Source of the DNA: Ruania rhizosphaerae
GTDB lineage: Bacteria > Actinomycetota > Actinomycetes > Actinomycetales > Beutenbergiaceae
DNA: 64,000 nucleotides
Assembly (NCBI RefSeq): GCF_009805705.1
Contig: NZ_VSMB01000001.1
Span: 620,001-684,000 of the forward strand
Direction: 5' to 3'
Of the stretch, positions 1 through 9,533 are shown in pieces (position 1 is the first letter of the stretch; every line of letters starts with the position of its first letter). A program made the translations under genes and the position numbers. The notes under the pieces were generated by a model. That model saw only the letters and a list, made by a program, of their open reading frames with translations. It did not search any database and was not told where the DNA came from.

Positions 1-222
1 GCGGACACAGTCCCCGCGGAGCTCGACGTCACCGCGACGACGGCCAACGCCATCGTCATGGGACTCCAGCACCGCACGCTGCCATTGCATGGCGTGCAGT
101 TCCACCCGGAGTCGGTGCTCACCGAGGGTGGGCACCGGTTGCTGGCGAACTGGCTCGCGGTGACCGGGGACGAGACGGCCGTGGAGCGCTCAGCGGGGAT
201 GGCTCCGCTCGTCGCGCGCTGA
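1..222 (+). CDS. pabA: C-terminal end of a class I glutamine amidotransferase (PabA/TrpG type), 5' truncated by the window
   Basis: The first 73 codons in frame 1 end at a TGA at 220-222. They contain the FHPES block (the catalytic His and Glu of the class I amidotransferase triad) preceded by a GLQH segment, as in anthranilate or aminodeoxychorismate synthase component II. The enzyme releases ammonia from glutamine for its chorismate-using partner. The nucleophile Cys lies upstream of the window. It converges on pknB, an arrangement shared with other actinobacterial origin regions, where the gene is called trpG or pabA. Which of the two roles applies cannot be decided from this fragment. Confidence 0.85.
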   Translation, partial: ADTVPAELDVTATTANAIVMGLQHRTLPLHGVQFHPESVLTEGGHRLLANWLAVTGDETAVERSAGMAPLVAR

Positions 223-252
223 CCAAGTGACGTCAGCCGCTGGTTACCTCAC

Positions 253-310
253 CGAGTTGCCCGTCGCGGCCCGTCGGCATGCACTCGAACGGGCCACATC
301 TGGCAACTCG
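253..310. terminator. Nested hairpin between convergent pabA and pknB
   Basis: Outer arms CGAGTTGCC (253-261) and GGCAACTCG (302-310) are perfect complements. Inner arms GGCCCGT (268-274) and ACGGGCC (289-295) pair as well. The structure lies in the gap between two convergent genes, the expected place for a bidirectional terminator. There is no T-run, which is common in high-GC actinobacteria. Confidence 0.55.
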
Positions 311-322
311 CCGAGGGGAGTA

Positions 323-2266
323 TCAGTCGCCTGAGTTCTCGCCGTTCGGGTCGCCTGAGGCGTCCGCACCGTCGGTTCCCGCTCCCGCGTCGGGGCTGCC
401 GCTGGTGTCGCCGCCGCTGTCGGCCCCGTCGGTCGCGTCATCGCTGTCTGCACCGGCATCGTCAGTGGGGTCGTTCGTCGGTTCCTCGGTGGGTTCCTCA
501 GTCGGCTCGGGTGCCGGGATGGAGACGACCAGCTCGACCTCGGAGTCGATCGGGATGGTCCCCTCACGGCTCTGGCTCAGCACCCGTCCCGGTGTGCCGT
601 CGTCCTCCTGCTCGGTCACCCGCCAGCTCAGACCCAGCTCGCGCAGTGTGTTCTGCGCCTGCTCCAGATCCTGATCGGTGAGGTCCTCCAGCACCACATT
701 GCCGGTGCCGACGACGATCACGATCGCACCGTCCGCCGGATGTTCGGTCTGGGCCGCCGGATCGGTCTCGATCACCTCGTCCTCCTCGACCTCCGGTTCG
801 TCGCGGGTCTGCACGCTGAAGTTGGCGGCGTCGAATCCCGCGTCCACCAACTCCTGCCGGGCCTGTTCCTGCGTGAGGCCGGAGACATCCGGGATGGTGA
901 ATGAATCCGGACCGGCCGAGAACACCACGGTGACAGGACTCCCGGCCTCGACCATCGTGTCTGTCTCGGGCGACCAGGAGAGCGCCTCCCCGGCCGGAAC
1001 CTCATCGCTGGCCTCGGGGTCGCCGACCACGAGCTCGAGCCCGTCCTCGCCCTCGACCGGGAGGCCCTCCTCATCCACGGGTACCGTCTCGGCCAGGGTC
1101 GTACGCGCTTCGTCCTGCGTCATTCCGGCCAGGTCTGGTACTGCCACCTGCGGCGGGGCCTCGGGCTCGGCCGGTGGCCGGTTCAGCAGCAGCAGCACGA
1201 TGGCGACGGCGGCGATCACCCCGATCGTCGCAAGAATCCAGATGAGTGCCTTGTTGGAGCGCGGTTCGTCCTCCTCGGCCGGCTCGGCGCGGGCGTCCCT
1301 CCGGCTCGGCGGCGGTTCGGCGCCCATCCCGCCGAGCACCTGTGTGGCACCAGCCGCGCCCGCGGCGGCACCGGCGAGCGCGCCGACGGCCGGCGCGCGG
1401 ACCACACCGTCGGAGACGGCAGCGTCCAGGTCGGAACGGAACTCGGCTGCCGAGGAGTACCGCTGGTCACGGTCCTTGGCGAGCGACTTCATGACGATCC
1501 GGTCAAGAGTCTCCGGGATGTCCGAGGCGAGACTGCTCGGCGGCCGAGCGTCCTCGCTCACGTGCTGGTAGGCCACGGACACCGCTGAATCGCCGGTGAA
1601 CGGCGGCTGCCCGGTGAGCAGCTCATACAGCAGGCAGCCGGTGGAGTAGAGGTCGGAGCGGGCGTCGACCACCTCGCCGCGCGCCTGTTCCGGGGAGAGG
1701 TACTGTGCGGTGCCGACCACGGCCTGGGTCTGCGTCATGGTGGCAGCCGAGTCGGCCATGGCGCGGGCGATGCCGAAATCCATCACCTTCACCGCGCCGG
1801 TGGGGGTGAGCATGACGTTAGCCGGTTTGATGTCGCGGTGGACGATCCCAGCGTGGTGGGAGTACTCCAAGGCGGCCAGGACACCTTGGGTGATCTCGAC
1901 CGCCTCGTCGAGGGGAAGCGCGGACCCATCCCGCAGCAGGTCGCGGACGGTGTGGCCCTCGACATACTCCATCACGATGAACGGGATGGTCGTCTCCGTG
2001 CCGTCGGAGCCGGTGATCGTCTCGTCCCCGGTGTCGTAGACCGACACGATCGCCGGGTGATTGAGCGATGCCGCGGACTGCGCTTCACGCTGGAACCTGG
2101 TGTGGAAGCTGGGGTCCCGGGCGAGGTCGGAACGCAGCACCTTGATGGCCACGGACCGGCCGAGCCGGTTGTCCTTGCCGATGAACACCTCGGCCATGCC
2201 GCCACGGCCGATCGGCTCACCGATCTCGTAGCGACCGGCGAGGACCCGGGGAACGTCGTTGGCCAC
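323..2266 (-). CDS. pknB: PASTA-domain Ser/Thr protein kinase PknB
   Basis: A 647-residue membrane-anchored eukaryotic-type kinase that senses peptidoglycan fragments and phosphorylates cell-wall and division proteins. The N-terminal kinase domain (about 10-275) shows the Gly-rich loop, ATP-binding Lys42, the HRD catalytic loop at 143-145 and DFG at 163-165. A single transmembrane helix lies at about 340-361. Three PASTA repeats follow (about 372-450, 452-520 and 521-587), then a low-complexity Thr/Pro/Glu/Asp/Gly tail. The start is the GTG at 2266, directly next to the pknA stop. It is the last gene of the fhaA-to-pknB operon and matches the usual family length of 600-680 residues. Confidence 0.96.
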   Translation of the reverse strand: MANDVPRVLAGRYEIGEPIGRGGMAEVFIGKDNRLGRSVAIKVLRSDLARDPSFHTRFQREAQSAASLNHPAIVSVYDTGDETITGSDGTETTIPFIVMEYVEGHTVRDLLRDGSALPLDEAVEITQGVLAALEYSHHAGIVHRDIKPANVMLTPTGAVKVMDFGIARAMADSAATMTQTQAVVGTAQYLSPEQARGEVVDARSDLYSTGCLLYELLTGQPPFTGDSAVSVAYQHVSEDARPPSSLASDIPETLDRIVMKSLAKDRDQRYSSAAEFRSDLDAAVSDGVVRAPAVGALAGAAAGAAGATQVLGGMGAEPPPSRRDARAEPAEEDEPRSNKALIWILATIGVIAAVAIVLLLLNRPPAEPEAPPQVAVPDLAGMTQDEARTTLAETVPVDEEGLPVEGEDGLELVVGDPEASDEVPAGEALSWSPETDTMVEAGSPVTVVFSAGPDSFTIPDVSGLTQEQARQELVDAGFDAANFSVQTRDEPEVEEDEVIETDPAAQTEHPADGAIVIVVGTGNVVLEDLTDQDLEQAQNTLRELGLSWRVTEQEDDGTPGRVLSQSREGTIPIDSEVELVVSIPAPEPTEEPTEEPTNDPTDDAGADSDDATDGADSGGDTSGSPDAGAGTDGADASGDPNGENSGD

Positions 2267-3916
2267 TTAGCGTTCCTTCACTCTCTCGGCTGGGGACTCA
2301 GGCCGTTGCACGGGCCGGACCAGGAGGGTCACGACAGCTGCTGACGGCGTTGCTGCAGCGCCCAGCCTACTGAACAACAGCACCAGCAGCGTCGTCAGCA
2401 CCACAGCCGCGACCACCAGAGCGATCCACCGCCCTGTCCGGCCCAGCCGGTCGAGCAGCCCGGCCGGGCCGTGTCGCGGACTGCCGTGAGCACTCCCGTG
2501 GGCGCCGGAACGCAGATCGCGACGGGTCAGTGGATCGCCCGTCACCGACGACCGCGATCGGTTCTGCGGAGGTTCGTGCTGTGCCGAGGCCGGGCGATCG
2601 GAGACCGGGCCATCGGCCGCCGCCGCAGCCGAGTTGCCCGGTGGGGCCACGCGCTGACCGGCGCCCTCGCTGCCGGCCACCGGCCGCCATCGGGGCGGGG
2701 CCAGGTCGTCCTCGTGGGAGTCTGCCTCACCGCGCCCGCTCGCCTCAGAGTTGCCTGAGGAGGTGTGGCGCGCACGTGCCGCGACGAGCGGATTCTGCCG
2801 GGCAGCCTCGGCCAGAGTACGGCGATGCTCACCGGTCGTCGTGGCCGGATCCCCTCGGTGCGACACCGGCGCGTGGGCCGAAGCGGCACCTGCGGAACCC
2901 TTGTCCCGGGCCGGGTCACGGGTCGAGGCAGCATCCGCCGTCGGGCCGGGGTTCTCCCGCAACCGGGAATCTGAGGACGTTCCCCGGGCGGGCGTGCCCG
3001 GGGCGTCCTGCGGCGCCATCGGCGCCTGAATCGGAAGGGGTGCGGCGACGGCGGTCGCCGGCGGTTCGTCGCGGGTGTCGTCCGCGAGCGGTACCCGCAG
3101 CGACTCCGTCAAGGTCTCCAACGCGCGCGCCAGGGACGCCGCTGACCGGGGCCGCTGTTCGGGATCCTTGGCCAGCATCTGCAGCACGATCTCCTGGACG
3201 CGTTCGTCCAGGTGAGAGGGCAGCGGCGGCACCGGCTGGTTCACGTGAGCGAAGGCGATGTCCACCTGCGATGAGCCCGTGAACGGCCGCCGGCCGGCCA
3301 GCGCCTCGAAGGCGACAACGCCGAGGGCATAGATGTCGCCAGCGCCGGTGGCTGCACGACCCATGGCCTGCTCGGGTGGCAGGTACTGGGCGGTGCCCAT
3401 GACCATCCCGGCCGCGGTCATCGGTGCTTGGTTCGCCCCGAGGGAGATCCCGAAGTCGGTGATCTTCACGTAGCCGTCACGCGTGAGCAGGATGTTGGAG
3501 GGCTTCACGTCTCGATGCACCACCCCGGCCATGTGTGCGGTGTGCAGGGCGCGCGCGGTCTGAGCCAGGATCGGCAGCACCTGCGCCGGTTCCAGTGTGC
3601 GCTCGCGTCGCAGCAGGTCTTCCAGGGACTCCCCGATCACCAGCTCCATGATCAGGTAACCGGCACCGCGCTGCTCCCCGTAGTCGTACATCGCGGCGAT
3701 GTTCTGGTGCGAGAGAGCGGCCGAGTTGCGTGCCTCGGTGCGCAACCGCTGCAGGAAATGCGTATCGCCGGCGAACTCCGCCCGCAGCACCTTGGCGGCC
3801 ACATGACGGCGCAGGTGCAGGTCCGTAGCGACCCAGATCTCTCCCATGCCACCGGTGGCGAGCCGTTCGGTCAGCTCGTACCGTTCCCCGAGCAGTAGTC
3901 CGGCCGTGGGTGTCAT
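2267..3916 (-). CDS. pknA: Ser/Thr protein kinase PknA
   Basis: A 549-residue kinase regulating cell shape and division together with PknB. It shows the Gly-rich loop (TGGMGEIW), Lys42, HRD at 134-136 and DFG at 154-156. After the kinase domain there is a long Ala/Pro/Arg-rich linker and one transmembrane helix near the C-terminus. It has no PASTA domains, which separates it from PknB. I use the ATG at 3916, whose ATGA overlaps the pbpA stop. An open frame continues about 50 codons upstream, but only inside pbpA. The linker is unusually long for PknA and rich in Arg and Ser. Confidence 0.94.
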   Translation of the reverse strand: MTPTAGLLLGERYELTERLATGGMGEIWVATDLHLRRHVAAKVLRAEFAGDTHFLQRLRTEARNSAALSHQNIAAMYDYGEQRGAGYLIMELVIGESLEDLLRRERTLEPAQVLPILAQTARALHTAHMAGVVHRDVKPSNILLTRDGYVKITDFGISLGANQAPMTAAGMVMGTAQYLPPEQAMGRAATGAGDIYALGVVAFEALAGRRPFTGSSQVDIAFAHVNQPVPPLPSHLDERVQEIVLQMLAKDPEQRPRSAASLARALETLTESLRVPLADDTRDEPPATAVAAPLPIQAPMAPQDAPGTPARGTSSDSRLRENPGPTADAASTRDPARDKGSAGAASAHAPVSHRGDPATTTGEHRRTLAEAARQNPLVAARARHTSSGNSEASGRGEADSHEDDLAPPRWRPVAGSEGAGQRVAPPGNSAAAAADGPVSDRPASAQHEPPQNRSRSSVTGDPLTRRDLRSGAHGSAHGSPRHGPAGLLDRLGRTGRWIALVVAAVVLTTLLVLLFSRLGAAATPSAAVVTLLVRPVQRPESPAERVKER

Positions 3917-5370
3917 TCGGCCAGCACCGCCTGGATGATCTGCCGTGCCACCGGTGCCGCGACGGACGCCCCGGTGCCCTCCTCGCCGTACGCTCCGCCG
4001 TCCTCGACCACGACGGCCACGGCGATCTGCGGGTCGTCCGCCGGGGCGAAGGCGGTGAACCACGCGTCCGGGGCGACGTCCTCATCCGAGCCGGTCTCCG
4101 CCGTCCCGGTCTTGCCCGCCACCTGGACTCCGGAGATCTGCGCGGGCGATCCGGTCCCGTTGGCGACGACGTTGACCATCAGGTCCCGCATCGTCGCGGC
4201 GGTGCTCGCCGAGATCGGTTCGGCGAAGACCTCCGGCTCAGTCCGCGCCGTCACCTGCAGGTCCGGTCCCCGTTCGGTGGCGATCAGATACGGGCGCATG
4301 ACGTCGCCATCGTTGGCCACTGCCGCCGAGACCATGGCCATCTGCAACGGCGTGACTCGCACGTCGAACTGCCCGATCGCGCTCATCGCGGTCTGCGCGG
4401 GGTCCGGGTCGGCAGGGAAGCGGCTCGGGGTGACCGACATCGGCACATCGAGCGGCTCCCCGAAACCGAAGGCCTCCGCTTGCTCGCGCAGGGCGTCGTC
4501 ACCGTGCTCGACGGCGAGCATCGCGAAGGGCGTATTGCACGAGACCTGCAGGGCGTACTCGAGCGTCACGGTCTCCCCGCCGCACGTACCGCCTCCAGGG
4601 TTGCGCAGCATCGTGTCCTGAGTGCCGGGTAGCAGGTACTCCGTGGGGGCCTCGATCTCGGTCTCGGGGTCGTAGTCGCCCGTCTCGAGCAGCATCGCCA
4701 GGTCGATCAGCTTGAAGGTCGAGCCCGGTGCGTACAGGTTGCCGCCGATGGTGCGGTTGAACAGCGGGTCGCCCTCGTCTTCCAGCAGCCCTGTGTAGGC
4801 GGCGTCCGCGTCGGCACTGGAGTGGGCGGCAAGGGCGTTCGGGTCGTAACTCGGGCGGGAGACCATCGCCAGGATCGCTCCCGTGCGCGGGTCGATCGCC
4901 ACCGCTGCACCCCTGCGTCCATCGAGCGCGTCCCAGGCGGCCTGCTGCGCGGCCGGGTCGATGGTCAGCTCCACCGATCCGCCACCCTGCTCGGCACCGG
5001 TGAACAGGGTCCGCACCCGGGAGAGCAGCAGCGAGTCGTCCGTACCGTTGAGCACGGTGTGCGCGGCACGTTCCATGCCGGTGGCCTGATAGAGCCCGTA
5101 CCAGCCGGTGACCGGGGCGTACAGCGGACCGTCGGCGTAGACGCGCTGGAACCCGAACGGGTCGTCGACCGGCTCGGAGTAGGCGACCGGCTCACCAGCG
5201 ACGACGATCGGGCCACGATCCTGACCGTGGTCGCGGTACAGCGTGCGCACATTCCGTGAGTCGGCGTTCAGGGACGACGCCTGGAAGTACTGCACCCAGG
5301 TGGCGCCGCCCATGAGGGCCACGAACATGAGGATCACGAGTACCGAGAGCCGGCGAAGTGGTGCGTTCAT
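3913..5370 (-). CDS. pbpA: Class B penicillin-binding protein PbpA (transpeptidase)
   Basis: A 485-residue monofunctional transpeptidase that cross-links peptidoglycan outside the membrane. One N-terminal transmembrane anchor (about 8-25) precedes a dimerisation region and the catalytic domain. The three penicillin-binding motifs are visible: STFK at 217-220 (nucleophile Ser217), SCN at 277-279 and KTG at 420-422. It overlaps rodA by the ATGA at 5367-5370 and pknA by four bases, so it is translationally coupled to both. Its presumed partner is the SEDS glycosyltransferase encoded just upstream, the usual SEDS-bPBP pairing. Confidence 0.95.
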   Translation of the reverse strand: MNAPLRRLSVLVILMFVALMGGATWVQYFQASSLNADSRNVRTLYRDHGQDRGPIVVAGEPVAYSEPVDDPFGFQRVYADGPLYAPVTGWYGLYQATGMERAAHTVLNGTDDSLLLSRVRTLFTGAEQGGGSVELTIDPAAQQAAWDALDGRRGAAVAIDPRTGAILAMVSRPSYDPNALAAHSSADADAAYTGLLEDEGDPLFNRTIGGNLYAPGSTFKLIDLAMLLETGDYDPETEIEAPTEYLLPGTQDTMLRNPGGGTCGGETVTLEYALQVSCNTPFAMLAVEHGDDALREQAEAFGFGEPLDVPMSVTPSRFPADPDPAQTAMSAIGQFDVRVTPLQMAMVSAAVANDGDVMRPYLIATERGPDLQVTARTEPEVFAEPISASTAATMRDLMVNVVANGTGSPAQISGVQVAGKTGTAETGSDEDVAPDAWFTAFAPADDPQIAVAVVVEDGGAYGEEGTGASVAAPVARQIIQAVLAE

Positions 5371-6932
5371 GGGCGCTCGACCACCTCGGTGTGCTGGTCA
5401 TCGTCGTCGTCTTGATCGTGGGCGTCGTTCGCGGGCACACGGGGGACGTCGTCGGCGGTGTCGTACACCGCGGCGGAGGTGCCACCTCGACGGCGAGGGC
5501 GAGCTGCGCCGTCGGGACCCTTGCCTGTGCCCTCGTTCTGGGTACTCAGGGCGATCCGCGCGGTCTCGGCGCCGACCACTTCCCCGCCTCCCTCGGCGGC
5601 TGGGCGGCGGGAGGAGTCCGAGATGCGCACGAGAAGGCCGATGATGATCCAGTTCGCGACGAGGGAGGATCCGCCGGCCGCCATGAACGGCATGGTCAGC
5701 CCCGTCAGCGGGATGAGGCGCGTGACACCACCGACGACGACGAAGCACTGGAACGCCAGGGTGAACGCGAGCCCGGAGGCGAGGAGCTTGCCGAAACCGT
5801 CGCGGACCCCGATCGCCATCCGTAGACCGCGCTGGGCGAGCACGAGATAGATCAGCAGGATCGCGATCAACCCGGTGAGGCCGAGCTCCTCGCCGAGGGC
5901 GGAGACGATGAAGTCCGAGTTCGCGTGGGTGGTCAGATGCGGGAAGCCCTCCCCCCAGCCGGCGCCCATGAGACCACCGAGCGCCAGCCCGAAGAGGCCG
6001 CGCACCAGCTGCCCGGAGCCGCCGAACTCCCGGTTGTAGATGTCGCTGTCGAGGGCGTTGAGCCAGATGTCGAAACGATCGGCCACGTGCGGAAACAGAT
6101 TGACCGCGAGCAAGGCGCCGGCGGCGAACATCAGCAGGCCGATGATGATCCAGCTCGCGCGTTCGGTGGCGACGTAGAGCATCGCGACGAACAAACCGAA
6201 GAAGAGCAGTGAGGTGCCCAGGTCCCGCTCCACCACGAGCACGCCGATCGCGACCGCCCACGCCAGCAGCAGCGGGCCGAGGTCGCGGACCCGGGGGAGC
6301 TGCAAGCCGAGGATCTTCGGGCCGGCGAGAGTGAGGACGTCCCGGTTGGTCACCAGGTATCCGGCGAAGAAGATGGCCAGCAGGATCTTGGCGATCTCGG
6401 CCGGCTGGAAGGAGAGCGGGCCCACCTCGATCCACAGCTGAGCTCCGTTGCGGTTGACTCCCAGACCGGGCGTCATCGGGAGCACCAGCAGCACCAGCCC
6501 GGCCACCATCGCGGTGAACGTGTAGCGGCGCAGCGTGCGGTGGTCACGCAGGGCGATGATCACGGCGGCGGCGAGCACCGCCCCCAGGGCCGTCCACATC
6601 AGCTGGCGGGGGCCGGCGGCGAAGGGGATCCCACGGGCCGTCATGCCGATGTCGATGCGGTGGATGATCGCCAGGCCGATACCGTTCAGCGCGAGCACCA
6701 GCGGCACGAGAAGGGGGTCGGCGTAGCGGGCACGCCAGCGCACCACCAGGTGCAGCACCACCGCCACCCCGGCGAGGATGAGCGCGTACCGGCCGAAGTC
6801 CTCGGGCAGGGCGTCACCGGTGTTCAGGCCCACCAGGGCATACCCGCCCACCCCCAGGGCGACGGCGAGCAGCAGCAGCCACACCTCGGCCGCTCGACCG
6901 GTGCGGATTCTGCTCGGTGCCACGGTCGCCAT
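5367..6932 (-). CDS. rodA: SEDS-family peptidoglycan glycosyltransferase (RodA/FtsW)
   Basis: A 521-residue polytopic protein with about ten hydrophobic segments and the SEDS signatures near the C-terminal half (a PHLTTHANSDFIVSALGEELG block and a LTGLTMPFMAAGGSS block). SEDS proteins polymerise lipid II into glycan strands with a class B PBP; here pbpA follows with a 4 bp overlap. The position between pstP and pbpA is that of rodA/ftsW in other actinobacteria. The final 80 residues are hydrophilic and cytoplasmic and could be a target of the cluster's kinases. RodA rather than FtsW is assigned from position only. Confidence 0.94.
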   Translation of the reverse strand: MATVAPSRIRTGRAAEVWLLLLAVALGVGGYALVGLNTGDALPEDFGRYALILAGVAVVLHLVVRWRARYADPLLVPLVLALNGIGLAIIHRIDIGMTARGIPFAAGPRQLMWTALGAVLAAAVIIALRDHRTLRRYTFTAMVAGLVLLVLPMTPGLGVNRNGAQLWIEVGPLSFQPAEIAKILLAIFFAGYLVTNRDVLTLAGPKILGLQLPRVRDLGPLLLAWAVAIGVLVVERDLGTSLLFFGLFVAMLYVATERASWIIIGLLMFAAGALLAVNLFPHVADRFDIWLNALDSDIYNREFGGSGQLVRGLFGLALGGLMGAGWGEGFPHLTTHANSDFIVSALGEELGLTGLIAILLIYLVLAQRGLRMAIGVRDGFGKLLASGLAFTLAFQCFVVVGGVTRLIPLTGLTMPFMAAGGSSLVANWIIIGLLVRISDSSRRPAAEGGGEVVGAETARIALSTQNEGTGKGPDGAARPRRRGGTSAAVYDTADDVPRVPANDAHDQDDDDDQHTEVVERP

Positions 6933-8335
6933 CAGGTGAGCACCGCCGTCAGGGGGGTGGTTTCGGGGCCCGGGCTTCCCGGACGGGGTGCGCCGGTGCC
7001 GGTAGCGGTGGGATCCGGTGAGGGGTCGTCCGTCGGGGGGCCCGATGGATCCTCACCCGGGTCGTCGCTGGGTTCCTCGGCCGGCGGTGCGGTCGGGTCC
7101 TGCGGAAGCTGGTCACGTAGGCCGGAAACGATCTCCTCCGCGTCGGCCAAACTGGTGGCCGCGATGTGGGCCTCAACCCGGGCGCGTGCAAAGGTGGGCA
7201 GATCGGCCAGCGGGACGTCGGTCACCTCATGGACCTCGGAGAGGGCGATCGGCCCCAGCTCCTGCGGGATGCCCTGGTAGATCACCACGTTCTCACCGTC
7301 GGTAGCCACGTAGTACTGGGTCTGCGACCACCGGTAGCCGATGGTGGCGGCGCCGGCGATCAGGGCGAGCAGTACTACGGTGGTGATCCCCCAGCGCAGC
7401 AGCTTGCGGATCGCAGGTTCGGGCGGGTCGAGCTCGGCGAGGGCGTCGCGTTCGGTGCGTCCGACGTCGTCGGTGCCATCCTCGGTGCTCTGAGCCTGGC
7501 GAGCCATGGCCGCGGCACGTGCCGCCGCACCCGTTCCACCCCGTGTGGGACGCTCCCGGTCCACGGCGGCGGCGCCGACGATCTGCGGGGCCATCTCCGG
7601 CAGATCGGTGGCGTCGACCACATCGGCGATGACGACGGTGATGTTGTCCGGTCCGCCGGTACGGAGGGCGAGGTCGACGAGTGCATCCGCGCACCGGCCC
7701 GGGTCGGTGTACTCGCGCAGGCAATCGGCGATGGTGTCGGTGGAGACGTAGGAGGACAATCCGTCCGAGCACAGCAGCCAGCGGTCACCGATCCGCGCCT
7801 CGCGCACGGACTCGTCCAAGGTCGGCGCGTCAGGGTCGTCCCCGAGTACCCGCAACAGCACCGACCGTTGTGGGTGGTGCTCGGCTTCTTCCTCGGTCAG
7901 CTGACCGGTCGTGACGAGGTGGTGGACGAGCGTGTGGTCCTCGGTCACCTGGGTGAGACCGTTCTCGCGCAAGAGGTAGGCACGGGAGTCGCCGACGTGG
8001 ACCATGCCCATCTTCCTGCCCGAACGCAGCAGCGCGATGACGGTGGTGCCGAGCCCGTGGAGCTCGGGCCGGTCGCCGGTGTAGTCGAGCAGGTCGGAGT
8101 GTGCCGCAGAGATGGCCCGGCGCAGTTGGTCGAGCAGATCGTCGCCGCCGTGCGCCTCACCATCGAGAGCGGCCAGATGGGCTACCGCGACCGATGAGGC
8201 GATGTCTCCGCCGGCTGGTCCGCCCATCCCGTCGGCGAGCACGAGTAGCTGGGGCCCGGCGTACCCGGAGTCCTGGTTGACGGTGCGGACCAGCCCCACG
8301 TCGGAGCGGGCCGCGTACCTGAGTGCGACGGACAC
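6932..8335 (-). CDS. pstP: PP2C-family Ser/Thr phosphatase PstP
   Basis: A 467-residue phosphatase that reverses phosphorylation by PknA/PknB. The PP2C domain occupies about residues 1-235, with metal-binding Asp residues in the RTVNQDSGY and LVLADGMGG motifs and later in CSDGLSSY and GGPDNITVV. A transmembrane helix lies at about 305-325, followed by a short extracellular region and a Pro/Asp/Thr-rich tail. The open frame extends 45 codons further upstream inside fhaB. I chose the GTG at 8335, which begins VSVALRYAARSDVG, the usual PstP beginning, 8 bases after the fhaB stop. It shares one base with rodA (TGATG). Confidence 0.94.
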   Translation of the reverse strand: MSVALRYAARSDVGLVRTVNQDSGYAGPQLLVLADGMGGPAGGDIASSVAVAHLAALDGEAHGGDDLLDQLRRAISAAHSDLLDYTGDRPELHGLGTTVIALLRSGRKMGMVHVGDSRAYLLRENGLTQVTEDHTLVHHLVTTGQLTEEEAEHHPQRSVLLRVLGDDPDAPTLDESVREARIGDRWLLCSDGLSSYVSTDTIADCLREYTDPGRCADALVDLALRTGGPDNITVVIADVVDATDLPEMAPQIVGAAAVDRERPTRGGTGAAARAAAMARQAQSTEDGTDDVGRTERDALAELDPPEPAIRKLLRWGITTVVLLALIAGAATIGYRWSQTQYYVATDGENVVIYQGIPQELGPIALSEVHEVTDVPLADLPTFARARVEAHIAATSLADAEEIVSGLRDQLPQDPTAPPAEEPSDDPGEDPSGPPTDDPSPDPTATGTGAPRPGSPGPETTPLTAVLT

Positions 8336-8343
8336 TGCGGGGC

Positions 8344-8826
8344 CTACCGTTGCAGCTCGATGATCGTCTGCCCGATCCGGATGGGAGAGCCGGTCTCGAC
8401 CGGGACCGCCTCGTGCACTCGCGTGGATCCTAGGTAGGTGCCGTTCCGCGAGCCCAGGTCCTCGACCCACCAGCGACCCTGATCGGGGAAGATCCGGGCG
8501 TGCCGGGCCGAGCAGTAGTCGTCCTCGAGGACGAGCGTGGACCCGGGGGCCCTCCCGATGAGGACGGCGGAGCCCCCGAGCTGCAAGGTGGTGCCGCTCA
8601 GTGGTCCGGCGGTCACGCGCAGCCGGGTGGGGGTCTGGCTACCGCGGGCAGATGCGGGGCGCTGCTGTGCTGATGGCCGGGGCTTGCTGCCGGTCAGCAC
8701 GGAGCCTCGTGCCAGGACCCGGGTGCCGAAGACGTCGCGGCGCAGCACGGCGATGGCGGACAGGACGAGCAGCCAGATCAGCGCCAAGTAGCCCAGCCGC
8801 AAGAGGGTGACGATCAGTTCGCTCAC
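8344..8826 (-). CDS. fhaB: Membrane-anchored FHA-domain protein FhaB (FipA)
   Basis: A 160-residue protein with an N-terminal transmembrane helix (about 5-27) and a C-terminal FHA domain (about 70-158) carrying the canonical GR, SARHARI and NGTYLG motifs that bind phosphothreonine. In mycobacteria the homologue links kinase signalling to the cell-wall machinery. Its GTG start overlaps the fhaA stop (GTGA). An uncharged, Ser/Arg-rich linker joins helix and FHA domain. Confidence 0.93.
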   Translation of the reverse strand: MSELIVTLLRLGYLALIWLLVLSAIAVLRRDVFGTRVLARGSVLTGSKPRPSAQQRPASARGSQTPTRLRVTAGPLSGTTLQLGGSAVLIGRAPGSTLVLEDDYCSARHARIFPDQGRWWVEDLGSRNGTYLGSTRVHEAVPVETGSPIRIGQTIIELQR

Positions 8827-9533
8827 GCCGGGGCACCGGAATCCTCGGTGCCGGACCAGAACATGATCCGGGTGCGCCCGATGGTCAGAGTGTTGCCGTC
8901 CACGAGTGTGGCGGCCTCGACGTGGTGGCCCTCGACATAGGTGCCGTTCGTGGAGCCGAGGTCGGTGGCGACGACGCCGTCCGGAGTGATCCGGATCTCC
9001 AGGTGGCGACGGGAGACCCCGGTGTCGTCGACGATGATGTCTGCCTCCGAGCCGCGGCCGATGACGGTGACCGGTCCGGTGAGCAGGTAGCGCTGACCGT
9101 CGATGTCCAGGATGGGGTGTCGCCGGCTCGGACTGTCGGTGGTGGCGGGTGCGACAGCCCCGCGCTTGGAGGAGGAGCGGACGCGGAACCGGCCGGGCTC
9201 GAGGTCCTCGGCCTGGTCGAACTGGACGTCCACGGGTCCGACGAAGACGTAGTGCTGGCTGGTGGCGTGATCGGTCGCCGCGCCGATCATCTCCTCGGCC
9301 ATCGCGTCCTCGCCCCAGTCGAGGACTTGGTCGTAGTCCTTGCGGGCCAGTTCGACGGTGAACGTGTTCGGCACCACGGTGCGGCCACGGGAGAGGGCAG
9401 CGGTGCGCTCATCCATGTCCCGCCGGATGGCGCTGGCGATCTCCACGGGCTTGAGGTCGGAACGGAATGCCTTTGCGAAGGCATTGTTGACCACCCGCTC
9501 GACACCCTTCTCGAACCGGTCGAGGACTCCCAC
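8823..9533 (-). CDS. fhaA: DUF3662 and FHA-domain protein FhaA
   Basis: A 236-residue cytoplasmic protein. The N-terminal DUF3662 region (about 1-115, starting VGVLDRFEKGVERVVNNAF) is followed by a linker and a C-terminal FHA domain (about 145-235) with GRGSEADI, SRRHLEI and GSTNGTYV motifs. FhaA-type proteins bind phosphorylated partners such as MviN/MurJ in mycobacteria. The start is the GTG at 9533, preceded by a strong AGGAGGT six bases upstream; an in-frame extension of 90 codons upstream looks non-coding. It is the first gene of the seven-gene minus-strand operon. Confidence 0.94.
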   Translation of the reverse strand: MGVLDRFEKGVERVVNNAFAKAFRSDLKPVEIASAIRRDMDERTAALSRGRTVVPNTFTVELARKDYDQVLDWGEDAMAEEMIGAATDHATSQHYVFVGPVDVQFDQAEDLEPGRFRVRSSSKRGAVAPATTDSPSRRHPILDIDGQRYLLTGPVTVIGRGSEADIIVDDTGVSRRHLEIRITPDGVVATDLGSTNGTYVEGHHVEAATLVDGNTLTIGRTRIMFWSGTEDSGAPA